Assembly: GCF_000024265.1 (NCBI RefSeq)
Contig: NC_013204.1
Location: 2,422,501 to 2,486,500, forward strand
DNA: 64,000 nucleotides
Source of the DNA: Eggerthella lenta DSM 2243
GTDB lineage: Bacteria > Actinomycetota > Coriobacteriia > Coriobacteriales > Eggerthellaceae
Direction of reading: 5' to 3'
In this document: one piece after another, positions 51,770-60,262 of the stretch
How the letters are laid out: the number at the start of each line of letters is the position of its first letter
Numbering within the stretch: position 1 is the first letter of the stretch
Made by a program: the position numbers and the translations under genes
Notes under the pieces: generated by a model
Database searches by the model: none
What the model was told of the DNA's origin: nothing
Seen by the model: only the letters and a program-made list of their open reading frames with translations

Positions 51770-52735
51770 TTATCGTTTCTGCGCTACGCGAAGCTTGGCG
51801 CTGCGTGCGCGAGCGTTGCGCTCGATTTCTTCGGCCGTCGGCAGAACCGGCTTCCTGGTGACGATGTCGAGTATCGGCTGCTTCCCGCACATGCACACCG
51901 GCAGATCCGGAGGGCACGTGCATCGGTTCGCGAACTTGGCGAACGTTTCCTTGACGATGCGGTCCTCAAGCGAGTGGTAGCTGATGACCACCAGGCGGCC
52001 GCCGGGGTTGAGCCAGCGGATGGCCGCATCGAGGCCGCTTCTCAGCACATCGAGCTCGCCGTTCACCTCGATGCGCAGCGCTTGGAACGTGCGCTTCGCC
52101 GGGTGCCCCCCGGCACGGCGCGCCGAGGCGGGGATGGCGGCTTTGATGATGTCGACCAGCTGCTCGCTCGTCTCGATGGGAGCAGTTTGCCGCGCCCGCA
52201 CCGCGAAGTCCGCGATACGGCTGGCCCACTTCTCGTCCGAGTAGGTACGGATGATCCGAGTGAGATCTGCTGCGGTGTAGGTGTTGATGATCTCTGCTGC
52301 GGTAAGGGTTTGTTTACCCGGATCCATCCGCATATCAAGAGGGCCGTTCTCCTTGAAGGAGAAGCCTCGAGACGGCGTGTCGATCTGCACCGAAGACACT
52401 CCGAGGTCGAACAGAACCGCATCGACGCCGGGCACCTCCGTGCTGAGGAGCGCTTCATCCATATTTCCGAAGTTGCCGCGCACGAGTTCCAGGCGCGGGC
52501 GCACGTCGTCAGGCAACGTCCCGAGTTTGCGACGGGCAGCGGCCAGCGCCACCTCGTCTTGATCGATGCCGATGAGCGTGCCCCCGCTCCCGATGAGCTT
52601 GGCCGCTTCGAAGGAATGCCCTGCACCGCCGAGTGTTGCGTCCACGAATGTATGCTGTGGTTTGAGGTTCGAGTATTCGAGGCACTCGGCGAGCAGAACG
52701 GGTGTATGCCGATATTCGCTTGTCATATCGCTCAC
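51770..52735 (-). CDS. rsmH: 16S rRNA (cytosine(1402)-N(4))-methyltransferase
   Basis: RsmH methylates C1402 in the decoding centre. The 321 residues show HTPVLLAECLEY, the SAM motif FVDATLGGAGHS, GIDQDEVALAAARRKL, LFDLGVSSVQIDTPSRGFSF, DMRMDP and FQALRIEVNGEL. The C-terminal VVISYHSLEDRIVK is also present. It lies 9 bp after mraZ, as in nearly all dcw clusters. Confidence 0.95.
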   Translation of the reverse strand: MSDMTSEYRHTPVLLAECLEYSNLKPQHTFVDATLGGAGHSFEAAKLIGSGGTLIGIDQDEVALAAARRKLGTLPDDVRPRLELVRGNFGNMDEALLSTEVPGVDAVLFDLGVSSVQIDTPSRGFSFKENGPLDMRMDPGKQTLTAAEIINTYTAADLTRIIRTYSDEKWASRIADFAVRARQTAPIETSEQLVDIIKAAIPASARRAGGHPAKRTFQALRIEVNGELDVLRSGLDAAIRWLNPGGRLVVISYHSLEDRIVKETFAKFANRCTCPPDLPVCMCGKQPILDIVTRKPVLPTAEEIERNARARSAKLRVAQKR

Positions 52736-52744
52736 GCCTTTCGA

Positions 52745-53194
52745 TCAGTCGAACAACAGACCGAGGTCGGTCTCGTCGTCCACCGCGTCGTAGCGCTTTG
52801 CGTCCCAGATCTCGAAGTAGCCCGTGTTGCCCACGACGACGACCTCCTTGTCGATTCCCACGGCTTCGCGCTGCTCGGCCGAGATCATGATGCGGCCGGC
52901 TGCGTCGATGGACACATCGGCTGCACGCGACTTCAGCTTGCGGCGCAGGCGAACATGGAGATCGTTGGTGCGGTCGAACTTCTCGAACTTGTCCTCGAAC
53001 ACGCCGGCCACCCATGCATTGAACGCATCGGGCTCGAACACGTAGAGGCACTCGTCCTTCGGGTTGCGGGTTACCACCAGATCCGTCGAGAGAACCTTGC
53101 GAAACGATGCGGGAAGCGACATGCGGCCTTTGGCGTCCACCTTATGGCGGTACGCGCTGTTGAGATCGACAACCTTGTTGCCCTCTTCCGCCAT
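52745..53194 (-). CDS. mraZ: Transcriptional regulator MraZ
   Basis: MraZ is an AbrB-fold DNA-binding protein that represses the dcw cluster by binding TGGGN repeats. The ATG at 53194 follows AAGGAAG and gives 149 residues with two repeats. The first is YRHKVDAKGRMSLPASFRKVL and the second is ADVSIDAAGRIMISAEQREAVGI. The longer frame starts upstream of the predicted promoter (53239-53267) and is excluded. MraZ boxes lie inside that promoter, so autorepression is expected. Confidence 0.94.
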   Translation of the reverse strand: MAEEGNKVVDLNSAYRHKVDAKGRMSLPASFRKVLSTDLVVTRNPKDECLYVFEPDAFNAWVAGVFEDKFEKFDRTNDLHVRLRRKLKSRAADVSIDAAGRIMISAEQREAVGIDKEVVVVGNTGYFEIWDAKRYDAVDDETDLGLLFD

Positions 53195-53238
53195 GCCTTC
53201 CTTTCCGCCGCCGTCCCACGGCTCTTTCGATGTATGGA

Positions 53239-53267
53239 ATTCTATCCCACTTCGCCCCACTTCGCAA
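53239..53267 (-). promoter_or_regulatory. mraZ promoter with MraZ boxes in the spacer
   Basis: On the minus strand TTGCGA (53267-53262), a 17-bp spacer and TAGAAT (53244-53239). The spacer consists almost wholly of TGGGG-CGAAG-TGGGA (53259-53245), two TGGGN boxes separated by 5 nt, the known MraZ operator pattern. Occupancy would directly block RNA polymerase. Confidence 0.8.
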
Positions 53268-53420
53268 CAAAATATGCGACTTGACCCCCTTTTTGCCCAT
53301 CCTGAAACCCACCGGACTCTTTCCCGTTAACCGCTCCCCTGCCAACCGAAAAACGACACGACCACATGTAGAACGGACACGCTTGGGCGGGCACAACATG
53401 TAGGCCGCCCGCCCCCGCGG

Positions 53421-53445
53421 TGGGACGAAGTGGGGAGTTATGCGG
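53421..53445 (+). promoter_or_regulatory. Distal MraZ box array in inverted orientation
   Basis: The plus strand reads TGGGA-CGAAG-TGGGG-AGTTA-TGCGG: two perfect boxes and one degenerate box at 5-nt spacing, using the same CGAAG spacer as the promoter-proximal pair. It lies 160-190 bp upstream of that pair in opposite orientation. No promoter or gene on the plus strand explains it. Confidence 0.6.
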
Positions 53446-53573
53446 AATCTGTGGCAGGATGGATCTTCAACCTGAATTTCAGTTCGCCGCCCCCTCCCAT
53501 CAGGCACAAAACAGCGAACGGATGTTTGAAATTGAGTTAGCAGGGGGCAAAGTGGGAGACGAAGAGCGCCTCC

Positions 53574-54467
53574 CTACTTCGCGCGGGGATGGGCGCTCAG
53601 ATACTCCTCGCGGATATGGGTGCGGTTCACATGGGTGTAGATCTGGGTGGTGGAGATGTCCGAATGCCCCAGGATCTCTTGGATGACGCGCAGATCGGCG
53701 CCGCCGGCGAGCATGTGGGTGGCGAAGGAATGGCGCAGCGTGTGCGGATGAAGGTTCGCCACGCCGATGAAGCGGCCGGCCTCGGCGACGAGGGAGTGCA
53801 CGCTCTGGCGCGTCAGCCGCCCGCCGCGCGCGTTGAGGAACACGGCCGAGGTGGATTTCGCGTACGAGCGGACGAGCTCGGGGCGTCCGCGCTCGAGGTA
53901 GTCGCGCAGCGCGCGCAGCGCGGCGCCCGAGATGGGGGCGATGCGTTCCTTATTCCCCTTGCCCAGGATATGAAGATAACCTTCCTCCAAGATGGCGTCG
54001 CCCAAATCGAGCCCCGTGCACTCGCTCACGCGCAGCCCGCAACCGTACAGGACCTCGAGGATGGCCCGGTTGCGAAGGGCCAGAGGGCCTTCGTCCAGCG
54101 GGCGCGACAGCATGGCGTCCACCTGCGCCACCGAAAGCACGTCGGGAAGACGGTCGGGCGCCTTGGGAAGCTGGATAGTGTCGGCCGGATTGCGGCGCGC
54201 GTAGCCTTCTCGCACGAGGAAGCGGTGGAACCCCTTGAGCACGGACACATGGCGGTCCACCGTCGAGGCCGCATACCCGCGGCCGAACAGATCCGACTCG
54301 TAAGCTACGATGACCTCGCGATCGACGTCGTCCAGCGACTCGACCCCGCGTTTCTCGAGAAACTGCGCGTAGTCCTTGAGGTCGGCGGCGTACGCGGACA
54401 CGGTCAACGGAGAGCTGCCTCGCTCGACGCGCAGATACGCCAGGTACTCTCGATACAGCTCGTCCAT
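53574..54467 (-). CDS. xerD: Site-specific tyrosine recombinase XerD
   Basis: The 297-residue protein has an N-terminal SAM-like DNA-binding domain (YREYLAYLRVERGSSPLTVSAYAADLKDY). A catalytic domain follows with Arg in GCGLRVSECTGL, Lys in LGKGNKERIAPI and the box HPHTLRHSFATHML, then LGHSDISTTQIYTHV with the nucleophilic Tyr. With XerC it resolves chromosome dimers at dif. The ATG at 54467 follows GAAGGTGG. Location next to pyrG and mraZ and the normal length favour the housekeeping enzyme over a phage integrase. Confidence 0.9.
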   Translation of the reverse strand: MDELYREYLAYLRVERGSSPLTVSAYAADLKDYAQFLEKRGVESLDDVDREVIVAYESDLFGRGYAASTVDRHVSVLKGFHRFLVREGYARRNPADTIQLPKAPDRLPDVLSVAQVDAMLSRPLDEGPLALRNRAILEVLYGCGLRVSECTGLDLGDAILEEGYLHILGKGNKERIAPISGAALRALRDYLERGRPELVRSYAKSTSAVFLNARGGRLTRQSVHSLVAEAGRFIGVANLHPHTLRHSFATHMLAGGADLRVIQEILGHSDISTTQIYTHVNRTHIREEYLSAHPRAK

Positions 54468-54508
54468 CCGCCACCTTCGTCGTCGCCGCGCCACCGCAAA
54501 ACTTCGAA

Positions 54509-54532
54509 CGGATGTTTCACGTGAAACATCCG
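54509..54532. promoter_or_regulatory. parS centromere site (ParB/Spo0J binding)
   Basis: The 16-mer TGTTTCACGTGAAACA (54513-54528) is an exact match to the bacterial parS consensus. Flanking bases extend it to a 24-nt perfect palindrome (CGGA on the left, TCCG on the right). It lies about 40 bp upstream of the xerD ATG in a 168-bp intergenic gap. Confidence 0.93.
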
Positions 54533-54635
54533 CGCTCCGCCCGTCGAACCGCCTGCATGATATAGTTCACAGGATAGCACGCCTTCGCGGCGATGAGGAC
54601 GCTGCGCGTCCGCAGGAAGCGCGCCACCGTCCTCC

Positions 54636-56237
54636 CTAGGCGCGACGCACGGCGGCGGCGCTCACGAAACCGCAGAACAGCGGATGGGGCCGCGTGGGGC
54701 GGCTCTTGAACTCGGGATGGCCCTGGCTGGCGACGAACCACGGATGGCCGGGCAGCTCCACCATCTCCACGAGCCGCCCGTCCGGCGACGCGCCCGACAC
54801 CGAAAGCCCCGCTTCGACCAAGCGCTCGCGGAAGGCGTTGTTCACCTCATAACGATGACGGTGACGCTCATATATAATAGATTCGCCGTAAGCCTCGAAC
54901 GCCTTCGTGCCCGGCTCCACCTTGCACGGATAAGCTCCCAGGCGCATGGTTCCGCCCTTGCCCTCCACATCCTCCTGCTCGGGCATGAGGTCCACCACGG
55001 GAAAGGCCGCCTCGGCATCGAACTCGGCCGACGTGGCCCCGGACATGCCGGCCGCGTCGCGCGCGAACATGCATACGGCAGCCTGCAGCCCCAGGCAGAT
55101 GCCCAAGTAGGGAATGCCCTGCTTGCGCGCGTAGCGAGCCGCGGCGATCTTGCCCTCGAAGGCGCGCTGGCCGAAACCGCCCGGCACGAGGATGCCGTCC
55201 ATGCCGCCCAGCACCGCCCCCGCGTTCGCGTCCGACAGCTCCTCGCCGTCCACGAGGTGCACGTTCACGCGGCATCCGCAGCGCACCCCCGCATGCCCGA
55301 GCGCCTCGATCACCGACAGATACGCGTCGGGCAGGCTCACGTACTTGCCCACCACGGCCACGTCCACCTCCTCATCGCAAGCGTCCGCCGCGGCCAAGAA
55401 CGAGCGCAGGGGCGCCAAGTCGGCCGAACGCCGCTCGAGGCACAACCGGTCGAGCACCATCTCGTCGAAGCGCTGCTCGTGCAAGCCCAGCGGCACCTCG
55501 TAGATGGACGGCGCGTCGGTGCAGACCAGCACCTCCTCGGGCCGCACGTCGCAGAACAGCGCGATCTTCTCGCGCACGCCGTCCTCGATCTCGTGGTCCG
55601 AGCGGCACACGATGAAGTCGGGCTGCACGCCGATGGAGCGCAGCTCCTTCACCGAATGCTGCGTGGGCTTCGTCTTCACCTCGTGCGCTGCGGCTATATA
55701 AGGCACCAGCGTCACGTGAACGAACAGCACGTCGCCGTACGGCAGCTCCTTCTTGAACTGGCGCGCGGCCTCGATGAACGGCAGCGACTCGATGTCGCCG
55801 ACGGTGCCGCCGATCTCGGATATGACGATGTCGGCGCCGGTTTGGTCGGCGATGCGCCGCAGGCGCGCCTTGATGGCCTCGGTGACGTGCGGAATCACCT
55901 GCACGGTGCCGCCCAGGTAGTCGCCGCGCCGCTCGCGCGCGATGAGGCTCTGGTAGATGGATCCCTGCGTGAAGTTGGACTCGCGCGTGAGGTTCTCGTC
56001 GATGAAGCGCTCGTAGTGCCCCAGGTCGAGATCGCCTTCGTGCCCGTCCTCGGTGACGAACACTTCGCCGTGCTGGAACGGCGACATGGTTCCCGGATCC
56101 ACGTTGAGGTACGGATCCATCTTCTGCATGGTCACTTGGTACCCGCGCGCCTTGAGCAAGTGCCCCAGCGACGCGGCCGTAATGCCCTTGCCCAGCGACG
56201 AGACGACGCCCCCGGTAACGAAGATGTGCTTGGCCAT
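54636..56237 (-). CDS. pyrG: CTP synthase
   Basis: PyrG aminates UTP to CTP with glutamine and ATP. The 533-residue protein has the synthase domain with FVTGGVVSSLGKGITAASLG, MDPYLNVDPGTMSPFQHGEVFVTEDG and SEIGGTVGDIES. The class I amidotransferase domain has VPGGFGQRAFEG, the nucleophile motif YLGICLGLQ and the C-terminal HPEFKSRP. Length and motifs are normal. It is transcribed towards xerD across the parS-containing gap. Confidence 0.96.
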   Translation of the reverse strand: MAKHIFVTGGVVSSLGKGITAASLGHLLKARGYQVTMQKMDPYLNVDPGTMSPFQHGEVFVTEDGHEGDLDLGHYERFIDENLTRESNFTQGSIYQSLIARERRGDYLGGTVQVIPHVTEAIKARLRRIADQTGADIVISEIGGTVGDIESLPFIEAARQFKKELPYGDVLFVHVTLVPYIAAAHEVKTKPTQHSVKELRSIGVQPDFIVCRSDHEIEDGVREKIALFCDVRPEEVLVCTDAPSIYEVPLGLHEQRFDEMVLDRLCLERRSADLAPLRSFLAAADACDEEVDVAVVGKYVSLPDAYLSVIEALGHAGVRCGCRVNVHLVDGEELSDANAGAVLGGMDGILVPGGFGQRAFEGKIAAARYARKQGIPYLGICLGLQAAVCMFARDAAGMSGATSAEFDAEAAFPVVDLMPEQEDVEGKGGTMRLGAYPCKVEPGTKAFEAYGESIIYERHRHRYEVNNAFRERLVEAGLSVSGASPDGRLVEMVELPGHPWFVASQGHPEFKSRPTRPHPLFCGFVSAAAVRRA

Positions 56238-56568
56238 GATTCTCCTATCATGCTATGCGTGCTTCATATGATTCGGAGACGGCGCCTGGCCGCGCACGAA
56301 ATACGCCCGAAGAGCACAGCGGATCCTGCCTCCAAACGTCTTTTCATTCTACGGCATGCACGAGGTCGGAGCCGCATTGCCCGGCGCAATTAACAAAGCC
56401 GTAACACCCACGGCACGGCAGCCGATGCGCGAGCCAGATGCAAGAGGCGCAGACAGCGCAAGGGCCGGGCGCCGCGCATCGAGAGCGCGTGCCCGGCCCT
56501 TGCACCGGAGAGGGAGGGGTGCGCACATCCGGCAAAGGACGGCACCGTCGAATGATCAGGTTAGTTGT
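56238..56568. other. Intergenic region between pyrG and the flavoprotein gene
   Basis: This 331-bp gap contains one clear structure: GCAAGGGCCGGGC (56459-56471) and its perfect complement (56492-56504) with a 20-nt loop. It lies about 65 bp past the flavoprotein stop on the minus strand and is probably its 3' end structure, though no T tract follows. A TAGAAT-like -10 for pyrG sits near 56345. No gene is supported here. Confidence 0.55.
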
Positions 56569-58323
56569 CTACAAACCGGCTGCGGCGTTCTCGCCGGCCA
56601 CCTTGCCGTAGAACATGGCCATCGCGTGGCTGTGGCCGCTCAGACGGAAGGGGTACTTGATAGCGAAGCGGCTGCCCTGGATGTTGCCGGACGCATACAA
56701 GCCGGGGATCACCTGGCGCTCGAGGTCGAGCACCTGGGCGTTCTGGTTGGATTCCAAGCCGCCCATCATGACCAGGCACAGGCCCACGCCCATGCGCTGC
56801 GCGTAGTACGGGCCGTCGTCGGTCACGGGCATCAGGTACTTCGCCTGCTTGGCGTAGTCCTCGTCGACGCCCTTCTCGCACAGCTCGTTGTAGCGCTCGA
56901 CCGTGGCCAGCGCTGCATCGACGTCCATGCCGTCGATGCTCTCGAACAACTCGCGCAGCGTCTGGCCCTTGAAGATGGTGCCGTCGCCCACCCGCTCGTC
57001 CCACTCGGCGAGCGTGGCCGCGAACGTGTTCACGCACTTCGCAGCATTCTCTTCGAAGTGGCTGTCGGTGATCATGAAGCACTTGTGCTTGGGCTGCAGC
57101 TCGATGGGATACTCGGCATCGGCGGCGCAGGTGTCCTCGTTCATGAACCGCTCGCCGTTGTAGTTGATGCGCAACAGCGGTCCGGTGAAGCCCATGGAAT
57201 CGTTCTGCGAATCGGTGTCGCCCGGACCCCCCATCACGTGCATCTGCGAGCACTGGTACTGCTGGATGGAAGCACCCGCCCAGTACCCCAGCTTGTAGCC
57301 GTCGCCCGTATTGGTGCGGTTGCCCTCGACGTCCATGTTCGGCCATGGGTTGCCGTTGCCGTTCCAGATGAGGTTCGGTGCGAAGTAGCGCACCATGTCC
57401 TCGTTGGATCGACAGCAGCCCGATGCCAGGCACACGCCGTTTTCAGCGTTGATCTTCTTGTACTTGCCGGTATCGGCGTTGCGCGCGTACACGCCCACCA
57501 CGCGACCTTCATCGTTTTGGATGAGCGCTTCGGCGAAATGGCCGAAATACGCTTCGGAGCCCGTGCCGGCATCGAGGCCCTTCTGGAAATTGTTGTCGAG
57601 CACGGCCTGATGGTCGGTGAAGTTCAGGCATTCGGGGAAAGCGGCCTGCGGCTCGCTCTCCCAGTCGATGGTCGGATCGCTCATGCAGCTGACGCCGTTG
57701 GGAACGTCCGCGCTGGGATCCATCGACATCTCGTAATTCTCGAGGATCTCGCAATCCGCGCCCTCGATCCACCAGTCCATAGCCTCCGCGTCGCCCAAGA
57801 CGAACTTGCGGACGATATTGTAATTCGTGATGCTGGCGCACTCCTGGAACTCTTCCTTGATGATGGCCTCAAGGTCGAGGTGGGGCAGGCCGAAGGTGTC
57901 GGTCAGCTTGCCGTTCAAGTAGCAGTACTGGCTGGAGCGCTGCTGCGGCATGGAACCCTTCTCGATGCCGACGACCTTGGCGCCGCCCTCGGACGCCGCA
58001 CGGAACGCCGCGACGCCCGAGACGCCCAGACCCACGACCGCCACGTCGCAGTCAAGCTCTTCCTCCACCATATCGTCGGTGATCTCAGGAGGATTGGCGG
58101 GCCAAGGATAATAGTCTCCCCACGGCGACGGGGCAAGTCCTTCGGCGGCGTCGGCCGCGCTCGCAGCCGTCGCAGCATCGCCCGCCGAGCTTGCCGAAGA
58201 CGCCTGCGGCGAACATCCCGCCAACGCTGCTCCCGCTCCCAGCGCCGCCACGCCTCCTAGCGTGAGGAACCCGCGACGCGTGAGGCCGTCGGCCAGCTCT
58301 TTCTTTTGCTTTTCGTTGTTCAT
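56569..58323 (-). CDS. Tat-exported, lipid-anchored FAD-dependent reductase (fumarate reductase flavoprotein family)
   Basis: The 584-residue protein has a twin-arginine signal (LTRRGFLTLGG) combined with a lipobox LAGC (Cys37). A Ser/Ala linker and an FAD-binding 2 domain follow. The dinucleotide motif is VAVVGLGVSGVAAFRAASEGGAKVVGIEKG. Later motifs include LASGCCRSNEDMV and the C-terminal LVMMGGLESNQNAQVLD with YASGNIQGSRFAIKYPFRLSGHSHAMA. No CXXCH heme sites or FMN-binding domain are present, so it needs a separate electron donor. Such paralogues in Eggerthella-type genomes reduce diverse dietary or drug enoates; this substrate is unknown. It is divergent from a LuxR regulator. Confidence 0.87.
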   Translation of the reverse strand: MNNEKQKKELADGLTRRGFLTLGGVAALGAGAALAGCSPQASSASSAGDAATAASAADAAEGLAPSPWGDYYPWPANPPEITDDMVEEELDCDVAVVGLGVSGVAAFRAASEGGAKVVGIEKGSMPQQRSSQYCYLNGKLTDTFGLPHLDLEAIIKEEFQECASITNYNIVRKFVLGDAEAMDWWIEGADCEILENYEMSMDPSADVPNGVSCMSDPTIDWESEPQAAFPECLNFTDHQAVLDNNFQKGLDAGTGSEAYFGHFAEALIQNDEGRVVGVYARNADTGKYKKINAENGVCLASGCCRSNEDMVRYFAPNLIWNGNGNPWPNMDVEGNRTNTGDGYKLGYWAGASIQQYQCSQMHVMGGPGDTDSQNDSMGFTGPLLRINYNGERFMNEDTCAADAEYPIELQPKHKCFMITDSHFEENAAKCVNTFAATLAEWDERVGDGTIFKGQTLRELFESIDGMDVDAALATVERYNELCEKGVDEDYAKQAKYLMPVTDDGPYYAQRMGVGLCLVMMGGLESNQNAQVLDLERQVIPGLYASGNIQGSRFAIKYPFRLSGHSHAMAMFYGKVAGENAAAGL

Positions 58324-58585
58324 GATCTCCCTCCTTCAGGGTGAATCGAGCAGCGCTCCATGCGCCGCCCTTGCAACGACGCAACCATAGGACGCACGTG
58401 GAACAGGGAGAATAACCGCAGTGCGTGAAGCGCATCACCGCGTTGCAGTATTTTTTCGTTTTACCAGATGATCGGACTGAAAAGACATCGAGGCGACCGG
58501 CTTTCGGAGAACGCGAGTCCGAAGGACGACTCGGCTGGAGTACAATGGGCAGGAAACATCGGAGAAGCCAAAGGGGGGCTTTCGC

Positions 58586-60136
58586 ATGGCAAACGGCACG
58601 TACTTGAACAGGCTAGCCGCCCAACCTCCCATCCGTTTCCGCCCCCGCCTTTTGCTGTTAGCGGCTTTCCTTGCCTCGGCGCCCCTCTATCCGCCCAACT
58701 CCTACCTTATGCTGCGTTTCGCACCGAACGTCTCGCCCGCTGGCGACTTTCTTTTCGCCATGCTGCTCTCTTGCTTTGCGACAGCCCTCGCCATCCTGCT
58801 CTTCTCGGCGCAACGCCCCAGCTGGCCTGGCTTCGAAACGCGCAAAGGGCGCCCGATCGCCACAGGCTGCGCTTGGACGTACGCCGCAGTCTTGGTGGCG
58901 ATCTGGATTCTGCTCGCAGCCGGATACCGTAACGTCGTCTTGTTCGCAGCGCTCGGCGTCACGGCCGGGGCATGCATGGCGCCGGTGATCATGCGGTGGG
59001 TGCGTCTGTATCTAATGGATTTTCGCAGCGTGATGTTCTACGGTGCCATCGCGTGCGCCAGCTCGTCGGCTGTCGCCTGGATCGTTTCGCTTTTGTCCGA
59101 CCCGTTCGCGGTAGCCGCGGAAGGCGTTCTCGCCATAACGGGATCGGTTCTCCCCCTGTTGTTCGGAATCGAGAAATGCACGCACGAGACGGATGAGGAC
59201 GCACAGAGCGTCTCCGGCATCGAAAACGGCGGGGGCGGCTTCACCGGCTCCCCTGACGCGGAAAGCCCGTCGAACACGCTGACAGGGCTTGCATCTTCTC
59301 TCAGGACATTCCTATCGATCATATGGGTGCCGCTGCTGGGCTTTCTCGTCTGCTCGTTCATGATGGCCGCTTATTCGTTCGACGCCGACGTGGGAGCGGG
59401 ACGAAGCGAGTACACGGGCGCCATCGTTGCATCGGCCGTCGTCGTGGCGCTTTGCGCAATGCGGTTGAAAAGCCCGTTCGTTATGCTGATCGACCGCTTG
59501 GCTGTTCCGGCGTGCGTCGCGGTGAGCATCGTGCTGGGCAGCTTCCCGACGGGGACGACGCTGTTCGTGGCGGGAGCGATGCTCGTATACGCGCCTCTCG
59601 CCCTGCTATCGCTCTTCGCGCTCTCATCGCTGGTCGCCATGGCCGAGGCGGGAGAATTCCCTCTGCCCTTCGTGTTCTCGGCGGCCTTCCTGCTCAGCTG
59701 TGCGGCATCGCTTTTGGGCATGACGGTGCAGGCGAACGTGCCGCCGGATGTGAATTTAGGGCCGTACCTGTGGGTCGTGCTTTCCTCATACTTCTGCATC
59801 GTGGTGGTGCACCTCGGCTTCGTCGCATGGCAGCAGGCTTGCTCGACGGACGATCCCGACGCTTTGCAGGATGCAGGCATGCGGAACGAAGGTGAAACCG
59901 ATACGCTGCATGCATTGCAGCACGAACGCATCGTGACGCTAGCGAACGGGTACGCCCTCACGAAGCGCGAACGCGAGATACTGCAGTACCTGAGCCTGGG
60001 ATACGGGTCGGTATACATCTCCAAAACGCTGTTCATCTCCGACAACACCGCGCGCACCCACATCCGCAATATTTACCGCAAACTGGACGTCAGCTCGCGA
60101 GAAGAGCTGCTGTCGCTGGTCAACGGCATGAAATGA
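58586..60136 (+). CDS. Membrane-spanning LuxR-family regulator
   Basis: The 516-residue protein has about twelve hydrophobic segments over residues 20-420. An intracellular LuxR/GerE helix-turn-helix follows at about 452-512 (LTKREREILQYLSLGYGSVYISKTLFISDNTARTHIRNIYRKL). This architecture, an MFS-like membrane sensor fused to a LuxR HTH, is typical of Coriobacteriia and usually sits beside flavoprotein reductase genes. It probably senses a substrate or membrane cue and activates the divergent reductase gene 262 bp away. The Shine-Dalgarno sequence is AAAGGGGGG. Confidence 0.88.
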   Translation: MANGTYLNRLAAQPPIRFRPRLLLLAAFLASAPLYPPNSYLMLRFAPNVSPAGDFLFAMLLSCFATALAILLFSAQRPSWPGFETRKGRPIATGCAWTYAAVLVAIWILLAAGYRNVVLFAALGVTAGACMAPVIMRWVRLYLMDFRSVMFYGAIACASSSAVAWIVSLLSDPFAVAAEGVLAITGSVLPLLFGIEKCTHETDEDAQSVSGIENGGGGFTGSPDAESPSNTLTGLASSLRTFLSIIWVPLLGFLVCSFMMAAYSFDADVGAGRSEYTGAIVASAVVVALCAMRLKSPFVMLIDRLAVPACVAVSIVLGSFPTGTTLFVAGAMLVYAPLALLSLFALSSLVAMAEAGEFPLPFVFSAAFLLSCAASLLGMTVQANVPPDVNLGPYLWVVLSSYFCIVVVHLGFVAWQQACSTDDPDALQDAGMRNEGETDTLHALQHERIVTLANGYALTKREREILQYLSLGYGSVYISKTLFISDNTARTHIRNIYRKLDVSSREELLSLVNGMK

Positions 60137-60262
60137 CAGCCCGCGCCTCGCACCCCTACGCGGCTCTGTACAGCTGATGGTTTGACGCGGGTTCGCCCGC
60201 TATCGTGGTATGCTGTTACATTAGTGCAAGAGCAGAACGGTTCGAAGAAGAAGAGGGATTCC

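Noticed and set aside
51740-51775. Hairpin with a T run on the plus strand between ftsL and rsmH
   Set aside because: All genes here are on the minus strand, so a plus-strand terminator has nothing to end; on the minus strand the T run precedes the stem.
53574-54467. Tyrosine recombinase as evidence of a prophage or integrative element
   Set aside because: Length, position beside pyrG and the dcw cluster, and absence of phage or mobilisation genes fit the housekeeping XerD.
60182-60214. TTGACG followed by TATGCT upstream of the DUF1846 gene as a third MerR-type site
   Set aside because: The spacer to TATGCT is 21 bp and holds no GACG-N3-CGTC dyad; it is better read as an ordinary promoter with TGGTAT at 18 bp.
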